Part shown: positions 44,257 through 52,216 of the stretch, piece after piece
How the letters are laid out: every line of letters starts with the position of its first letter
How positions within the stretch are numbered: position 1 is the first letter of the stretch
Program-made: the position numbers and the translations under genes
Notes under the pieces: generated by a model
What the model was told of the DNA's origin: nothing
Database searches by the model: none
The model's input: only the letters and a program-made list of their open reading frames with translations
IMG/VR virus record: IMGVR_UViG_3300035670_000010
Span: 124,001 to 188,000 of that record
Strand: one strand, 5' to 3'
DNA from: a virus
Length of the DNA: 64,000 nucleotides

Positions 44257-44972
44257 AATTTATCAATATTTTTAAAGATTATTTTACGTTTTGCAATTGG
44301 TAATATGGTTTCTCTTACTGGAAAGTCTTGTGTAGATGTAATTTCATAAACCTGTTTATTTGTATCATATCCTTTTTCTTTAAGTTTATCAAAAACCTTA
44401 ATCATAGATATCTTATCATAATCACCACAATAAATTTCATTGAATGAACTGCTTGTGCTATACTTTCCATCATTGAGAAGAACTTCAAACGAATAAATAT
44501 ATAATAATTTTTTTGTTTTGTCAAAATAATAGAAATAACCTGTTGAACTTATTGCTGATTTATTTTTTTTTAATTTAACATCAATATTCTCAAAAGCTAA
44601 AGTCCAAATTGATTTGGCAAAATTAAATAAATCAAGAAATTTTGGGTATGTAAAATTAATTGTTCTACTAACTTCACTCTTATCCTTAACCATTAGTTTA
44701 GGAACTTCATCATATCTAAAATCCCCAAGTTCAATCTCATCATCATATTCATTTAACTGCCTGGTTAATGAAACAATTTTATTATCCTTACCTATGGAAG
44801 CAATATTGATTAAGTTTAATGTTATGTCATGTAAATCAGGATATATCTTTAATTCATTTAATCTACCCTCTGAACTCTTTATATAGTTTAGAGCAATGTA
44901 TTTATTGTATTCAAAATCAATAGGACGTCTAAACACCCACTCAGAATTAAGTTTTTCATTCATCATCATCAT
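44253..44972 (-). CDS. hypothetical protein
   Basis: 239 aa, starting with four Met codons of which the last (MNEKLNSEWVFRRPIDFEYN) is the likely start. Alternating beta and helical regions; 'NFTYPKFLDLFNFAKSIWTL' and 'IYSFEVLLNDGKYSTSSSFN'. Overlaps the DUF3310 gene by 4 nt. No family recognised. Confidence 0.7.
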   Translation of the reverse strand: MMMMNEKLNSEWVFRRPIDFEYNKYIALNYIKSSEGRLNELKIYPDLHDITLNLINIASIGKDNKIVSLTRQLNEYDDEIELGDFRYDEVPKLMVKDKSEVSRTINFTYPKFLDLFNFAKSIWTLAFENIDVKLKKNKSAISSTGYFYYFDKTKKLLYIYSFEVLLNDGKYSTSSSFNEIYCGDYDKISMIKVFDKLKEKGYDTNKQVYEITSTQDFPVRETILPIAKRKIIFKNIDKL

Positions 44973-45044
44973 CTTCTTTTTTTTAATATAATTTCTAAAA
45001 TGTAGAAATCAAAATATCCTTTATTATTTTTATAAATATCTATA

Positions 45045-45057
45045 TATTTATATATAA
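45045..45057 (+). promoter_or_regulatory. TATTTAT-TAA element
   Basis: TATTTATATATAA ends 10 nt before the plus-strand ATG at 45068. Confidence 0.5.
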
Positions 45058-45067
45058 ATATAAAATT

Positions 45068-45205
45068 ATGGGATGTGGTTGTAAATCTAAAACAAATGAA
45101 AGTGTGCAATCTTCTGCATCTTCCTCTCAAGAGCAAGAAAACTTGAAAGATAAGATAAAGAAAACAGTTGAAAAATACTACACAGCACAGAAAACAAAAG
45201 GCTAA
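45068..45205 (+). CDS. 45-aa phage protein (MGCGCK)
   Basis: MGCGCKSKTNESVQSSASSS then a Lys-rich helix ('KDKIKKTVEKYYTAQKTKG'). Small proteins starting MGCGCK are recurrent in Bacteroidota phages; CGC could be a lipidation-independent metal or redox motif. A terminator follows at 45213. Function unknown. Confidence 0.75.
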   Translation: MGCGCKSKTNESVQSSASSSQEQENLKDKIKKTVEKYYTAQKTKG

Positions 45206-45212
45206 ATTGCAG

Positions 45213-45238
45213 AAAAAGGGGTTTATTGCCCCTTTTTT
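45213..45238 (+). terminator. Rho-independent terminator
   Basis: AAAAAGGGG/CCCCTTTTT around TTTATTG, then T-run; follows the 45-aa gene. Confidence 0.85.
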
Positions 45239-45284
45239 TATTTATATTGTAAAATATTATTTATATGTTTATCAAAAAAATAAT

Positions 45285-45971
45285 ATGAACATTAAAAAGA
45301 AAACTATAATCTGTAATTTATTTTCTGATTTTATTCTTGAAAAGATTGGTCTGGATACCAACACTAAAATCCAGATTACTGATTGCTCAAACTTCTATAC
45401 AATAAATGGTGATAGCAATAGTCTAATAGTCCTAAACATAAATGAAACTGTTGATGAATTTAATTCAAAATTTAAAACATTCCTGGGTGAAGACAAAATC
45501 TTAAGAACAATTGACTTAATTAACTATGGTGCAAAATTAACCCCCACTCAAAAACTAAAATATAAGTTCTATAACACAGAAAATTGCTTATACCCAAAAG
45601 ATGAAATAAATGACACCATAAAATCCTATACAACCACATCCACATTCCCCCACGGCTATTCTTTCCTCCAAGGTAGGAGTTTGTTATATAAACTTAAAAA
45701 CATTGCTTACAACGTCTTTAAACTAGGTTATATCAAATGGCTTGATATTGAAATGAATTGTAATGAGGTTGATGATGATATTATCAACATAAGCCACAAT
45801 CTCTCCCCATTAAAACACGACTTTATTAAATCAGCAATACTAGATGTGTTTGATATTGAATCAATCACTAATATGGATATTAACAAATATGATATCTACA
45901 ATGAATCACTAAAAATCACAAGAGAATCCCCAAAAATTAAAAAATTATATAAGGACTTTATTGTGATGTGA
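45285..45971 (+). CDS. hypothetical phage protein
   Basis: 228 aa from ATG at 45285 (MNIKKKTIICNLFSDFILEK); the in-frame extension to 45168 runs through the preceding gene's terminator and is rejected. 'LIVLNINETVDEFNSKFKTF' and 'ISHNLSPLKHDFIKSAILDV' stand out. Globular alpha/beta; no family I can name with confidence. Confidence 0.75.
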   Translation: MNIKKKTIICNLFSDFILEKIGLDTNTKIQITDCSNFYTINGDSNSLIVLNINETVDEFNSKFKTFLGEDKILRTIDLINYGAKLTPTQKLKYKFYNTENCLYPKDEINDTIKSYTTTSTFPHGYSFLQGRSLLYKLKNIAYNVFKLGYIKWLDIEMNCNEVDDDIINISHNLSPLKHDFIKSAILDVFDIESITNMDINKYDIYNESLKITRESPKIKKLYKDFIVM

Positions 45972-45972
45972 T

Positions 45973-46003
45973 AAAAATGGGGGATTCAATATCCCCCATT
46001 TTT
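45973..46003. terminator. bidirectional terminator
   Basis: AAAAATGGGGGAT/ATCCCCCATTTTT around TCAAT, between convergent genes, with A- and T-runs on both flanks. Confidence 0.85.
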
Positions 46004-46004
46004 A

Positions 46005-46289
46005 TTATAGTATTGTTTTCTTTACCAAATCTAGGGCTTCAAATATTGTTTCATATTCTTTTGTTGGTGCAAAAAAATGTGTTTTTTCTTTTGGTGAATT
46101 TGCATCTGTAATTAACATAACTGATGGAACAAATTCAGTTTTGGTTATCTTACTATACATATCATACTCCTCATGATATTTGTCAATATCTCGATCATGA
46201 TAAGTGATATTCTCCTGTTCTAATAACTTCTTAAATTCTATACAATGGGAACATCCTTCCATTGTATAAATAACTAATTCATAATTCAT
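46005..46289 (-). CDS. glutaredoxin-like protein
   Basis: 94 aa. 'VIYTMEGCSHCIEFKKLLEQ' carries the C-x2-C active site (Cys14-Ser-His-Cys17); 'VPSVMLITD' gives the cis-Pro after T/V. Thioredoxin-fold reductase, probably supporting ribonucleotide reduction or host disulfide balance. Overlaps the upstream gene by 4 nt. Confidence 0.88.
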   Translation of the reverse strand: MNYELVIYTMEGCSHCIEFKKLLEQENITYHDRDIDKYHEEYDMYSKITKTEFVPSVMLITDANSPKEKTHFFAPTKEYETIFEALDLVKKTIL

Positions 46290-46570
46290 AACTTTTTATT
46301 TAAACTATTTATGTAAAATTTAACCTCATCCAATTGTGATGGTTTGAAGTAAATTGTTACAATATATTTATCATCAAAACAATTTATTAAATGAATAATA
46401 AATCCATTTTTTGTTAAATAAACAATTTCTGTTGGAATATCAATTAGTTTTTCAGTTGCACTAATATATAATATATCACCACTAAAACTATTTCTTTTGT
46501 GTTGGCTGCTTAATTCTATTTTGGATAAATCATAAGCCAACTTTTCTTTAAATTTTTTTAAAAATTCCAT
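46286..46570 (-). CDS. 94-aa hypothetical protein
   Basis: MEFLKKFKEKLAYDLSKIEL, helical start, beta-rich centre ('EIVYLTKNGFIIHLINCFDD') and 'YIVTIYFKPSQLDEVKFYIN'. Operon partner of the glutaredoxin gene. No family recognised. Confidence 0.65.
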   Translation of the reverse strand: MEFLKKFKEKLAYDLSKIELSSQHKRNSFSGDILYISATEKLIDIPTEIVYLTKNGFIIHLINCFDDKYIVTIYFKPSQLDEVKFYINSLNKKL

Positions 46571-46584
46571 AATAATTTTTTAAA

Positions 46585-46625
46585 TTAAAAACCCCCCCAC
46601 CTCAATTAAGAAGTAGGGGGTTATT
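46585..46625 (-). terminator. terminator after DUF932 gene
   Basis: CCCCC...GGGGG stem with flanking TAC/GTG, followed on the minus strand by a five-T run. Confidence 0.7.
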
Positions 46626-46626
46626 A

Positions 46627-47379
46627 TTACACCACTAAGTACTCTTCAGCAATTTCCCATAGTTGGGTGTTTAACTTGTTGTCATTGATGAAATTGACAA
46701 TTGGTTTTGACCTTCTATTGGTGTTCTGGAACTTAACCCCACCTTTAATTACTTTCTCTTGAAGCACATTGAAGATTGTCCAGAGGTCATTTGACTTATC
46801 TTCCTCTCTGTAAGGTCTTAATACTTGCTCAAAATCTACCTTATTGGCAGCCTTGTCAAAACGAATGTCAATGGCTCTTTGTGCAAACTCTTCAATCTCT
46901 CTCTGACCCAATACTCTCTCCTGCATCTCACCCATTCTATTAAAGATTACTGGGATTTTTGAGAAGAAATCATTTGTCATCACCTCTGTGAAGTCTGTGC
47001 TTAAATCCACATGTTTCATGGAAATTGTATTAGCCACTGATGTTGGAACTACCAACCCATTAGAACACACTAGTCTATAAATTCCCATTGAAATGTCCAT
47101 TTTAGATGTCCCATTGTGGGAATTGTTGAACATAATCTGTGGAAGAACATCACCCACATTATGAAAATCATTGTGTCTTAAAATGACTTGGTGTGCAGAG
47201 TATTGGGAGTCCCCAACTTGCTTTGCAGAGTTTATCTGCCAACCACTACCTACCAAGTTCTCCAAGATTGCTCTTGAATTGGCAAAGTTGTATCTATTAG
47301 ACATTTTAGGATCTGGACCTTCTGCAAAGATGGCTGGAACTGATGTCTTTAATACTTCAAGATTTAGTGATGTGTTCAT
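46627..47379 (-). CDS. DUF932 protein (TIGR03299-like)
   Basis: 250 aa from ATG at 47379 (MNTSLNLEVLKTSVPAIFAE); promoter box supports this over 47418. 'YNFANSRAILENLVGSGWQI', 'GIYRLVCSNGLVVP' and 'IRFDKAANKVDFEQVLRPYR' match DUF932, a family common in phages and plasmids that often accompanies recombination or replication functions. No activity assigned. Confidence 0.88.
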   Translation of the reverse strand: MNTSLNLEVLKTSVPAIFAEGPDPKMSNRYNFANSRAILENLVGSGWQINSAKQVGDSQYSAHQVILRHNDFHNVGDVLPQIMFNNSHNGTSKMDISMGIYRLVCSNGLVVPTSVANTISMKHVDLSTDFTEVMTNDFFSKIPVIFNRMGEMQERVLGQREIEEFAQRAIDIRFDKAANKVDFEQVLRPYREEDKSNDLWTIFNVLQEKVIKGGVKFQNTNRRSKPIVNFINDNKLNTQLWEIAEEYLVV

Positions 47380-47415
47380 ATTTTTTGTTTTTTCTTTTTG
47401 GTTAATTTGATGTTG

Positions 47416-47423
47416 CAAAGATA
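47416..47423 (-). promoter_or_regulatory. -7 box (TATCTTTG)
   Basis: TATCTTTG 36 nt before the ATG at 47379. Confidence 0.5.
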
Positions 47424-47448
47424 TATGGTTCCAAATTAATTTCCAAAT

Positions 47449-47724
47449 CTAATTCAAATTTATTTTTCCCAAAGGTCCATCAAAATATTTGACACTAGAA
47501 TAAGGTTCATGCCCCTTATTAACCAAAACACAAATATCAATAATTTGTTGCTTGGTTAACACATAATCTTCACCTTTATCAAAATTAAAGTAACTAAATT
47601 TACGCAGTTTATCAAAAAATAATTGTTTTTTATCCAACTTAACCAATTTCTTTAACTCCTCCTCATTCTTCTCAAAAAAAGAAATAACCTCGGATAAATA
47701 AATCTCAACATTAACATTTGTCAT
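47449..47724 (-). CDS. 91-aa hypothetical protein
   Basis: MTNVNVEIYLSEVISFFEKN, helical first half, 'KPYSSVKYF' ('GHEPYSSVKYFDGPLGKINL') at the end. No family recognised; A-rich start context. Confidence 0.65.
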   Translation of the reverse strand: MTNVNVEIYLSEVISFFEKNEEELKKLVKLDKKQLFFDKLRKFSYFNFDKGEDYVLTKQQIIDICVLVNKGHEPYSSVKYFDGPLGKINLN

Positions 47725-47783
47725 AGAAAGTATTTTAAATTCACAATTTCATAATTATACATATTATTAAAAGAAAAAAAACA

Positions 47784-47927
47784 ATGCTAAATCTAAAAAA
47801 ATGTGATAATTGTAAATCAAAGAAACTTTCCTATGAAACACCCATCACAATATTAAGCCTATATCTACTAGGATCTGGCATATATGTTGCCATATTGCTA
47901 ATAAAACATCTTATCACTCTCTTTTAA
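47784..47927 (+). CDS. 47-aa zinc-finger/TM protein (short ORF)
   Basis: MLNLKKCDNCKSKKLSYETP with a C-x2-C pair, then a transmembrane helix 'LSLYLLGSGIYVAILLIKHL'. Similar tiny C-x2-C plus TM proteins occur in Bacteroidota phages. Its 3' end overlaps the DnaJ gene end by 14 bp in convergent orientation. Confidence 0.6.
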   Translation: MLNLKKCDNCKSKKLSYETPITILSLYLLGSGIYVAILLIKHLITLF

Positions 47928-48810
47928 ACTTAACCTCTAACTTAACATAGAAGTCACCCCCAGGATAACCCTTATCCTTAATTCTTAATGGTTTGCTTGT
48001 ATCAAACACATCTAATGCCCTTATTGATAAATCTCCATTAGGGTGGGGTACAATATACTTATCATCACATATCTGACTATCATTAAGGAAATGAGTATAA
48101 ACCAAATCATTCCCCACTTTTGAGAATCCATCAGAATCAATAACTTCAATTCTTAAAACCAAATCCCCAAAATCATATTTATCAAAATCTCCCAATTTAT
48201 GCATCTTTAGAAATTGGCCATTATCTGCAGTTCTTGGAACTTCTATTGTAACTTGATTCATTTCACTCTTAACCCCAATTCCATTACATTTATAACACTT
48301 ATCAATAATCATCTGTCCTGTTCCTGTACAAGTAGGGCAAGTAGTCTGCACCTGTTGAACAAAAAAACCTGAACCAAACCTATTTATGATAAAACCCCCA
48401 CCATTACAAGTTTCACAAGTCTTTTTAGTTCCACATGATCCTTTACATTCATCACAAGGAATATTTCTGTTGTAAACAATATCTTTTACTGCACCCTTAT
48501 ATATCTCAATTGGATTTAATTTTAAAGATATTACCTTATCTGGGGGTCTATGTTGCCTATTTGACTGATTAAAGAAGTTAGCAAATATATCATTCATATT
48601 ATGTCCACCTTTCCTCTCCATATCATACTGTCTCCGTTTATTTGCATCAGATAATATATCATAAGCCTCACTGATATCTTTAAACTTATCACCACCACTT
48701 GGATTTATGTCTGGATGATATTTCTTGGAAAGTTCTCTATATTTTTTTTTTAACACATCTTCTGTGAAATTCTCTTCAATTTCTAAAATTTTGTAATAAT
48801 CTTTTAACAT
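47914..48810 (-). CDS. DnaJ-type co-chaperone
   Basis: 298 aa, shorter than cellular DnaJ (~375) because the G/F linker is minimal. J domain with 'YRELSKKYHPDINPSGGDKF' (HPD at residues ~33-35), four zinc motifs 'CDECKGSCG', 'CETCNGGG', 'CPTCTGTG', 'CYKCNGIG', then the C-terminal substrate domains. Stimulates DnaK ATPase, here probably the host's, to assist replication or assembly. Confidence 0.92.
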   Translation of the reverse strand: MLKDYYKILEIEENFTEDVLKKKYRELSKKYHPDINPSGGDKFKDISEAYDILSDANKRRQYDMERKGGHNMNDIFANFFNQSNRQHRPPDKVISLKLNPIEIYKGAVKDIVYNRNIPCDECKGSCGTKKTCETCNGGGFIINRFGSGFFVQQVQTTCPTCTGTGQMIIDKCYKCNGIGVKSEMNQVTIEVPRTADNGQFLKMHKLGDFDKYDFGDLVLRIEVIDSDGFSKVGNDLVYTHFLNDSQICDDKYIVPHPNGDLSIRALDVFDTSKPLRIKDKGYPGGDFYVKLEVKFKRE

Positions 48811-48811
48811 T

Positions 48812-49468
48812 ATGAATTATTTTATTGTTCTATTTAAAAATAAGCAAAAAAAACGAATTATCAAGAAATTCATCACTAAGAAAAAAGCATTAATAGCTTA
48901 TAACAAAATGATGGATAAATCAAATAAAGTTTTTTTTGAAAAGAAGGTTCAAAATGCTGAAATATGTAGTTTTGAATTAGGGTTAATATCTTCCATCAGG
49001 GAATTAGACATTCCAATGTACCTTAAAGATGAGTTGGGTAGGAATCAAAGAGTATTCATCAATAATGAAAATGATTTATTCTTTGTTGCTATAAATATGT
49101 ATAAGGTTGAAGAAACCATATTTGATATTCAACAGAATAAAAAGATAACCATAAATGAATTTGACAAAAAGTATTTATCTGTCCCGGGGCTTAAAGTAAT
49201 TTGCATTTTAAATCATAAAATTGTAGTACAAAATGATGATAAATTCTACTTGTTTTCCTTGAAAGATGAAGATGAGGCTTTAAGATTCCTGGATAGTTTA
49301 TCTGTCTATTTAACTGAAACAAATAACTTATCTTGTATGGTTCTTAAAAGCACAAGTTTGTCCCAAAAGAAATATATGTATGATTTACTAGTTAGTCATG
49401 GCTTTGACCCAGCATTACTATATAGAAAATTTACAACTCAACCTCCTCGGAAACAAAATGGAAATTAA
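48812..49468 (+). CDS. hypothetical phage protein
   Basis: 218 aa, MNYFIVLFKNKQKKRIIKKF. 'KKALIAYNKMMDKSNKVFFE' and 'FSLKDEDEALRFLDSLSVYL' look like small repeating beta-alpha units. Its ATG is one base from the start codon of the DnaJ gene on the other strand. Overlaps the gene at 49431 by 38 bp. Function unknown. Confidence 0.75.
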   Translation: MNYFIVLFKNKQKKRIIKKFITKKKALIAYNKMMDKSNKVFFEKKVQNAEICSFELGLISSIRELDIPMYLKDELGRNQRVFINNENDLFFVAINMYKVEETIFDIQQNKKITINEFDKKYLSVPGLKVICILNHKIVVQNDDKFYLFSLKDEDEALRFLDSLSVYLTETNNLSCMVLKSTSLSQKKYMYDLLVSHGFDPALLYRKFTTQPPRKQNGN

Positions 49469-49655
49469 TTCCAGATATATCAACAGTAATTCTACCATTA
49501 TCACTCAAAAATATTTTATCAGATTTTGTATTTAATTTTCTAAAAAGGTCATCAAATTCTTTTTTACCTAATTCAAAAGCAACAAGTATTTTTGAATTAG
49601 GTGCAAATTGTTCTAATGCTTCAGTTATTAAAGCCAACTTCTCTACTTCCCCCAT
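49431..49655 (-). CDS. 74-aa hypothetical protein
   Basis: MGEVEKLALITEALEQFAPN, 'KKEFDDLFRKLNTKSDKIFL' and a beta-rich end. Convergent 3' overlap with the plus-strand gene. Function unknown. Confidence 0.65.
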   Translation of the reverse strand: MGEVEKLALITEALEQFAPNSKILVAFELGKKEFDDLFRKLNTKSDKIFLSDNGRITVDISGINFHFVSEEVEL

Positions 49656-49828
49656 AATAATAGTTTTAATTTAGCAAAAAATCCCAGTTTATTATTCTTG
49701 GGTTTAACTATGTCTTCCTTTTTTATTTTCTTTAAATCATTGATGAACTTCATCTTCTGATGCTCCAACTCCTGGTAATCCCTGTTTCTTTCTGCTTCTA
49801 GGATTTTCAACATTTTCTCCTTTTCCAT
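49643..49828 (-). CDS. 61-aa helical protein
   Basis: MEKEKMLKILEAERNRDYQE, highly charged helix then 'LGFFAKLKLLLWGK'. Its first 92 nt overlap the end of the gene at 49737 in another frame; both frames look like real proteins. Confidence 0.6.
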   Translation of the reverse strand: MEKEKMLKILEAERNRDYQELEHQKMKFINDLKKIKKEDIVKPKNNKLGFFAKLKLLLWGK

Positions 49829-50210
49829 TTTTTAATTCATTTTTTGGAAGTAAAAATTCTAATTTGCTTAAATCATCAAGTTTATTTTGATTGAAAAGAA
49901 CTTTTAATATATCAATATTCTTGTTAAGTAAAATGCTCTTCTGTTCAATCTCTTTATTGTCTCTGATTATTTTAAATATTTTTTCAATACCAATATTAAA
50001 CTTTTCCTCATCAGCCTCAATAACAAAAGTTATTCCAGTGCTATCTGCATCATTCTTAATGGCAAATGTCACAACAAACTTATCTTTCATATATGCTTGG
50101 GGAATTAACCAAGTCTTGGGAAAAACCAAATCAATGAATACAAATTTATCTGCAACCCTAATAGAGGATAAATATGAATCAAATTCTTGTATATTTTTAA
50201 ATAAACTCAT
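49737..50210 (-). CDS. hypothetical phage protein
   Basis: 157 aa, MSLFKNIQEFDSYLSSIRVA. Beta-rich core 'FVFIDLVFPKTWLIPQAYMK' and 'VVTFAIKNDADSTGITFVIE', a helical middle, and a basic C-terminus 'ENPRSRKKQGLPGVGASEDE' encoded in the overlap with the next gene. Function unknown. Confidence 0.7.
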   Translation of the reverse strand: MSLFKNIQEFDSYLSSIRVADKFVFIDLVFPKTWLIPQAYMKDKFVVTFAIKNDADSTGITFVIEADEEKFNIGIEKIFKIIRDNKEIEQKSILLNKNIDILKVLFNQNKLDDLSKLEFLLPKNELKNGKGENVENPRSRKKQGLPGVGASEDEVHQ

Positions 50211-50213
50211 TTT

Positions 50214-50408
50214 TTATGAAAATTTAATAAAAGTTATTATAAAACTTAAAGCAATACCAAAATATATTTTCTCATATGTTGTAAGTTTATTTTTTTCAAT
50301 ATAAGAGGCATCACCAAAAAGTAAAAGTACTATTCTAGTAGTAAAACTAATCACTACCAGAATAGAAAATATAAACAAAAAATAGAATATTGGCAAATAA
50401 TTATTCAC
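50214..50408 (-). CDS. 64-aa two-helix membrane protein
   Basis: Two transmembrane segments: 'IFYFLFIFSILVVISF' and 'IYFGIALSFIITFIKF'. Holin-like size and topology, but position and sequence do not prove it. Overlaps the histone-like gene by 8 nt. Confidence 0.65.
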   Translation of the reverse strand: MNNYLPIFYFLFIFSILVVISFTTRIVLLLFGDASYIEKNKLTTYEKIYFGIALSFIITFIKFS

Positions 50409-50589
50409 TTTCTTTAGTTGTTTTTCTCTGTTTAACTATATCAAGTCTGCTCTCCTGTAAAAGTGCCTTTATTTCTTGTGCTGTTTTTCTTGCCCTTGTC
50501 CCTGCACTTTTATTCCCCTTGCGATAGAATCTATCAGCATCAGAATAAAACAAATCCATTAATTGTTTGATTTTTTGAATCGTTTCCAT
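50401..50589 (-). CDS. histone H1-like (Hc1-type) protein
   Basis: 62 aa, METIQKIKQLMDLFYSDADR, then 'FYRKGNKSAGTRARKTAQEI' and 'LLQESRLDIVKQRK'. The 'DA-x-K/R-F-Y-x-K-G-N-K-A/S-A-G-T-R-x-R-K' stretch is the hallmark of Bacteroidota Hc1-like histone H1 homologues. Binds DNA non-specifically; may compact phage or host DNA. Shorter basic tail than host proteins. Confidence 0.82.
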   Translation of the reverse strand: METIQKIKQLMDLFYSDADRFYRKGNKSAGTRARKTAQEIKALLQESRLDIVKQRKTTKESE

Positions 50590-50601
50590 TTTATTTAAAT
50601 T

Positions 50602-51069
50602 TTATTTTATTACTAAATTTTTATCAAGTAGTTTATATATCTCTGTTAATATCTGCAAATCAGCTTTACTATATGTCCCTTCAATATCAAACAATTCTTT
50701 TATGAATGATTTTATTGCCAAGTGATTTATACCATCAACTCTATTATAGAATATATCAAAATAGAAAATCTTCAAATACTTGTAATGATCACCATCTTCA
50801 TTTAAAATGATATTTTCTTTTTTAAAAGAATCAATAGTTTTTACCCAACACCAGTTAAAATGTTTCTCTTTATCATCATCAGAATAATCAATTGCTAATG
50901 TGTTATTCTCACTATCCCCCAAATATGTTTTTATTATTGTGTTGTTTAATGAAACTAACACATCAGAAAATAAATCAACTTTCTCCCTATTAATATTATT
51001 CATATTAAAATAGGTTTCCAGTTCATCCTTTGGTATTGGCACAGCCAACCATTTAAAAAAATTCTCCAT
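50602..51069 (-). CDS. hypothetical protein with start codon in a terminator stem
   Basis: 155 aa, MENFFKWLAVPIPKDELETY. 'WCWVKTIDSFKKENIILNED' and 'LKIFYFDIFYNRVDGINHLA' mark a helical, aromatic protein. The start ATG is the first three bases of the descending arm of a 12-bp hairpin, which should limit expression. Function unknown. Confidence 0.7.
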   Translation of the reverse strand: MENFFKWLAVPIPKDELETYFNMNNINREKVDLFSDVLVSLNNTIIKTYLGDSENNTLAIDYSDDDKEKHFNWCWVKTIDSFKKENIILNEDGDHYKYLKIFYFDIFYNRVDGINHLAIKSFIKELFDIEGTYSKADLQILTEIYKLLDKNLVIK

Positions 51070-51093
51070 AAACTAACATCTATGGAGAATTTT
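51058..51093 (-). terminator. terminator overlapping a start codon
   Basis: AAAATTCTCCAT/ATGGAGAATTTT, 12-bp perfect stem, 12-nt loop, followed by TTT on the minus strand; it ends the EF-hand gene's mRNA and contains the next gene's ATG. Confidence 0.7.
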
Positions 51094-51139
51094 AACACAA
51101 AAAAAATATAATTGTATATATTATGTTACAAACTTTAAA

Positions 51140-52192
51140 TTACTGTGTGATTTTATTATAGTTAATCAACTTCTTCATTTTATTAAACTCTTCACTTAAA
51201 ACTACATCATTATTTTCAATAGACTCACCCTTCATTTTCTTAATGAAATCAGGTCTTTTATCACCATTCTGAACAATATGAACATCTTGTGATTTTTCAT
51301 AAGCCCTCTTCTTTTCTGAACCATAAAAATTATTCTTTCTTTTTGTATTCATTTTCTTATTAATATCTGTTTCAACAGCATTTGCCCACTTGGGATTATT
51401 CCCAGTCCTTGAACTTCCCTCAATATTATCTTTCATCCATTCTTCATTAGGATCCACCTCATCATACATTAAGTTCTCCATTCCTGGTCCACGACCCAAA
51501 TTTTCAACATACTCTTCTTCTGCACCATCCATACGGTAACCAACAATATCAGACTTCTTTAATTGCATATTTGATTGGGGGAAAGAATCTGGGTTCTCAA
51601 CATACTTACCATTTGAGCCATATTTGATATATTCCTTCATCTTCTTACCAACATCTTTCATGTTGTCATCATTCTCCTTTTTTGACCTCTTTAATAGAGT
51701 TTCAACATTAGTTAGACTTTTTGGTTTTTTTGTAAATGTATCTCCATCCGCTTCATTAACTATATTTCTAATAAATGAAACCAATCCTTCTTCTGTCATC
51801 TTAACAGTTTTATCCCTTAATGTAATATCACCTGTTTCATTAATGATGTCTTCAATAAATGAAATAAGACTTTCTTCAGTCATCTTAACATTTTTCTTAC
51901 CTTTCTTCAATAGTTTGAAATCTTCAGAATCAATCTTGCCATTCTTATTCTTATCAATCTTATGTTGCTTACCAACCAATTTTTCCTTAACTTCTTTCTT
52001 ACCTTTCTTCAATAGTTTGAAATCTTCAGAATCAATTTTACCATTTTTGTTCTTGTCAATCTTATGTTGTTTACCAACCAATTTCTCATCTATATTTTTC
52101 TTCACTTTCTTCTCAAATAACAAGTTTGACCTTTTACTAAATTCCTCATTCAATACCTTGTTAACAATTGAATCAATATTATTTTTATTCAT
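51140..52192 (-). CDS. EF-hand-repeat virion-like protein with LNE tags
   Basis: 350 aa. N-terminal 'NNIDSIVNKVLNE' tag; two near-identical 34-residue repeats each with an EF-hand loop 'DKNKNGKIDSED' (residues ~44-55 and ~78-89), which can bind Ca2+; two copies of 'KMTEE.L.SFI..I.NE' near residues 103 and 131. A disordered charged remainder follows ('NDNMKDVGKKMKEY'). The repeated -NE ends resemble prohead-protease sites, suggesting a scaffold or internal head protein. Confidence 0.7.
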   Translation of the reverse strand: MNKNNIDSIVNKVLNEEFSKRSNLLFEKKVKKNIDEKLVGKQHKIDKNKNGKIDSEDFKLLKKGKKEVKEKLVGKQHKIDKNKNGKIDSEDFKLLKKGKKNVKMTEESLISFIEDIINETGDITLRDKTVKMTEEGLVSFIRNIVNEADGDTFTKKPKSLTNVETLLKRSKKENDDNMKDVGKKMKEYIKYGSNGKYVENPDSFPQSNMQLKKSDIVGYRMDGAEEEYVENLGRGPGMENLMYDEVDPNEEWMKDNIEGSSRTGNNPKWANAVETDINKKMNTKRKNNFYGSEKKRAYEKSQDVHIVQNGDKRPDFIKKMKGESIENNDVVLSEEFNKMKKLINYNKITQ

Positions 52193-52202
52193 AATAACTT
52201 TT

Positions 52203-52213
52203 TTATATAAATA
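52203..52213 (-). promoter_or_regulatory. TATTTAT-TAA element
   Basis: TATTTATATAA ends 10 nt before the ATG at 52192. Confidence 0.5.
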
Positions 52214-52216
52214 GTA

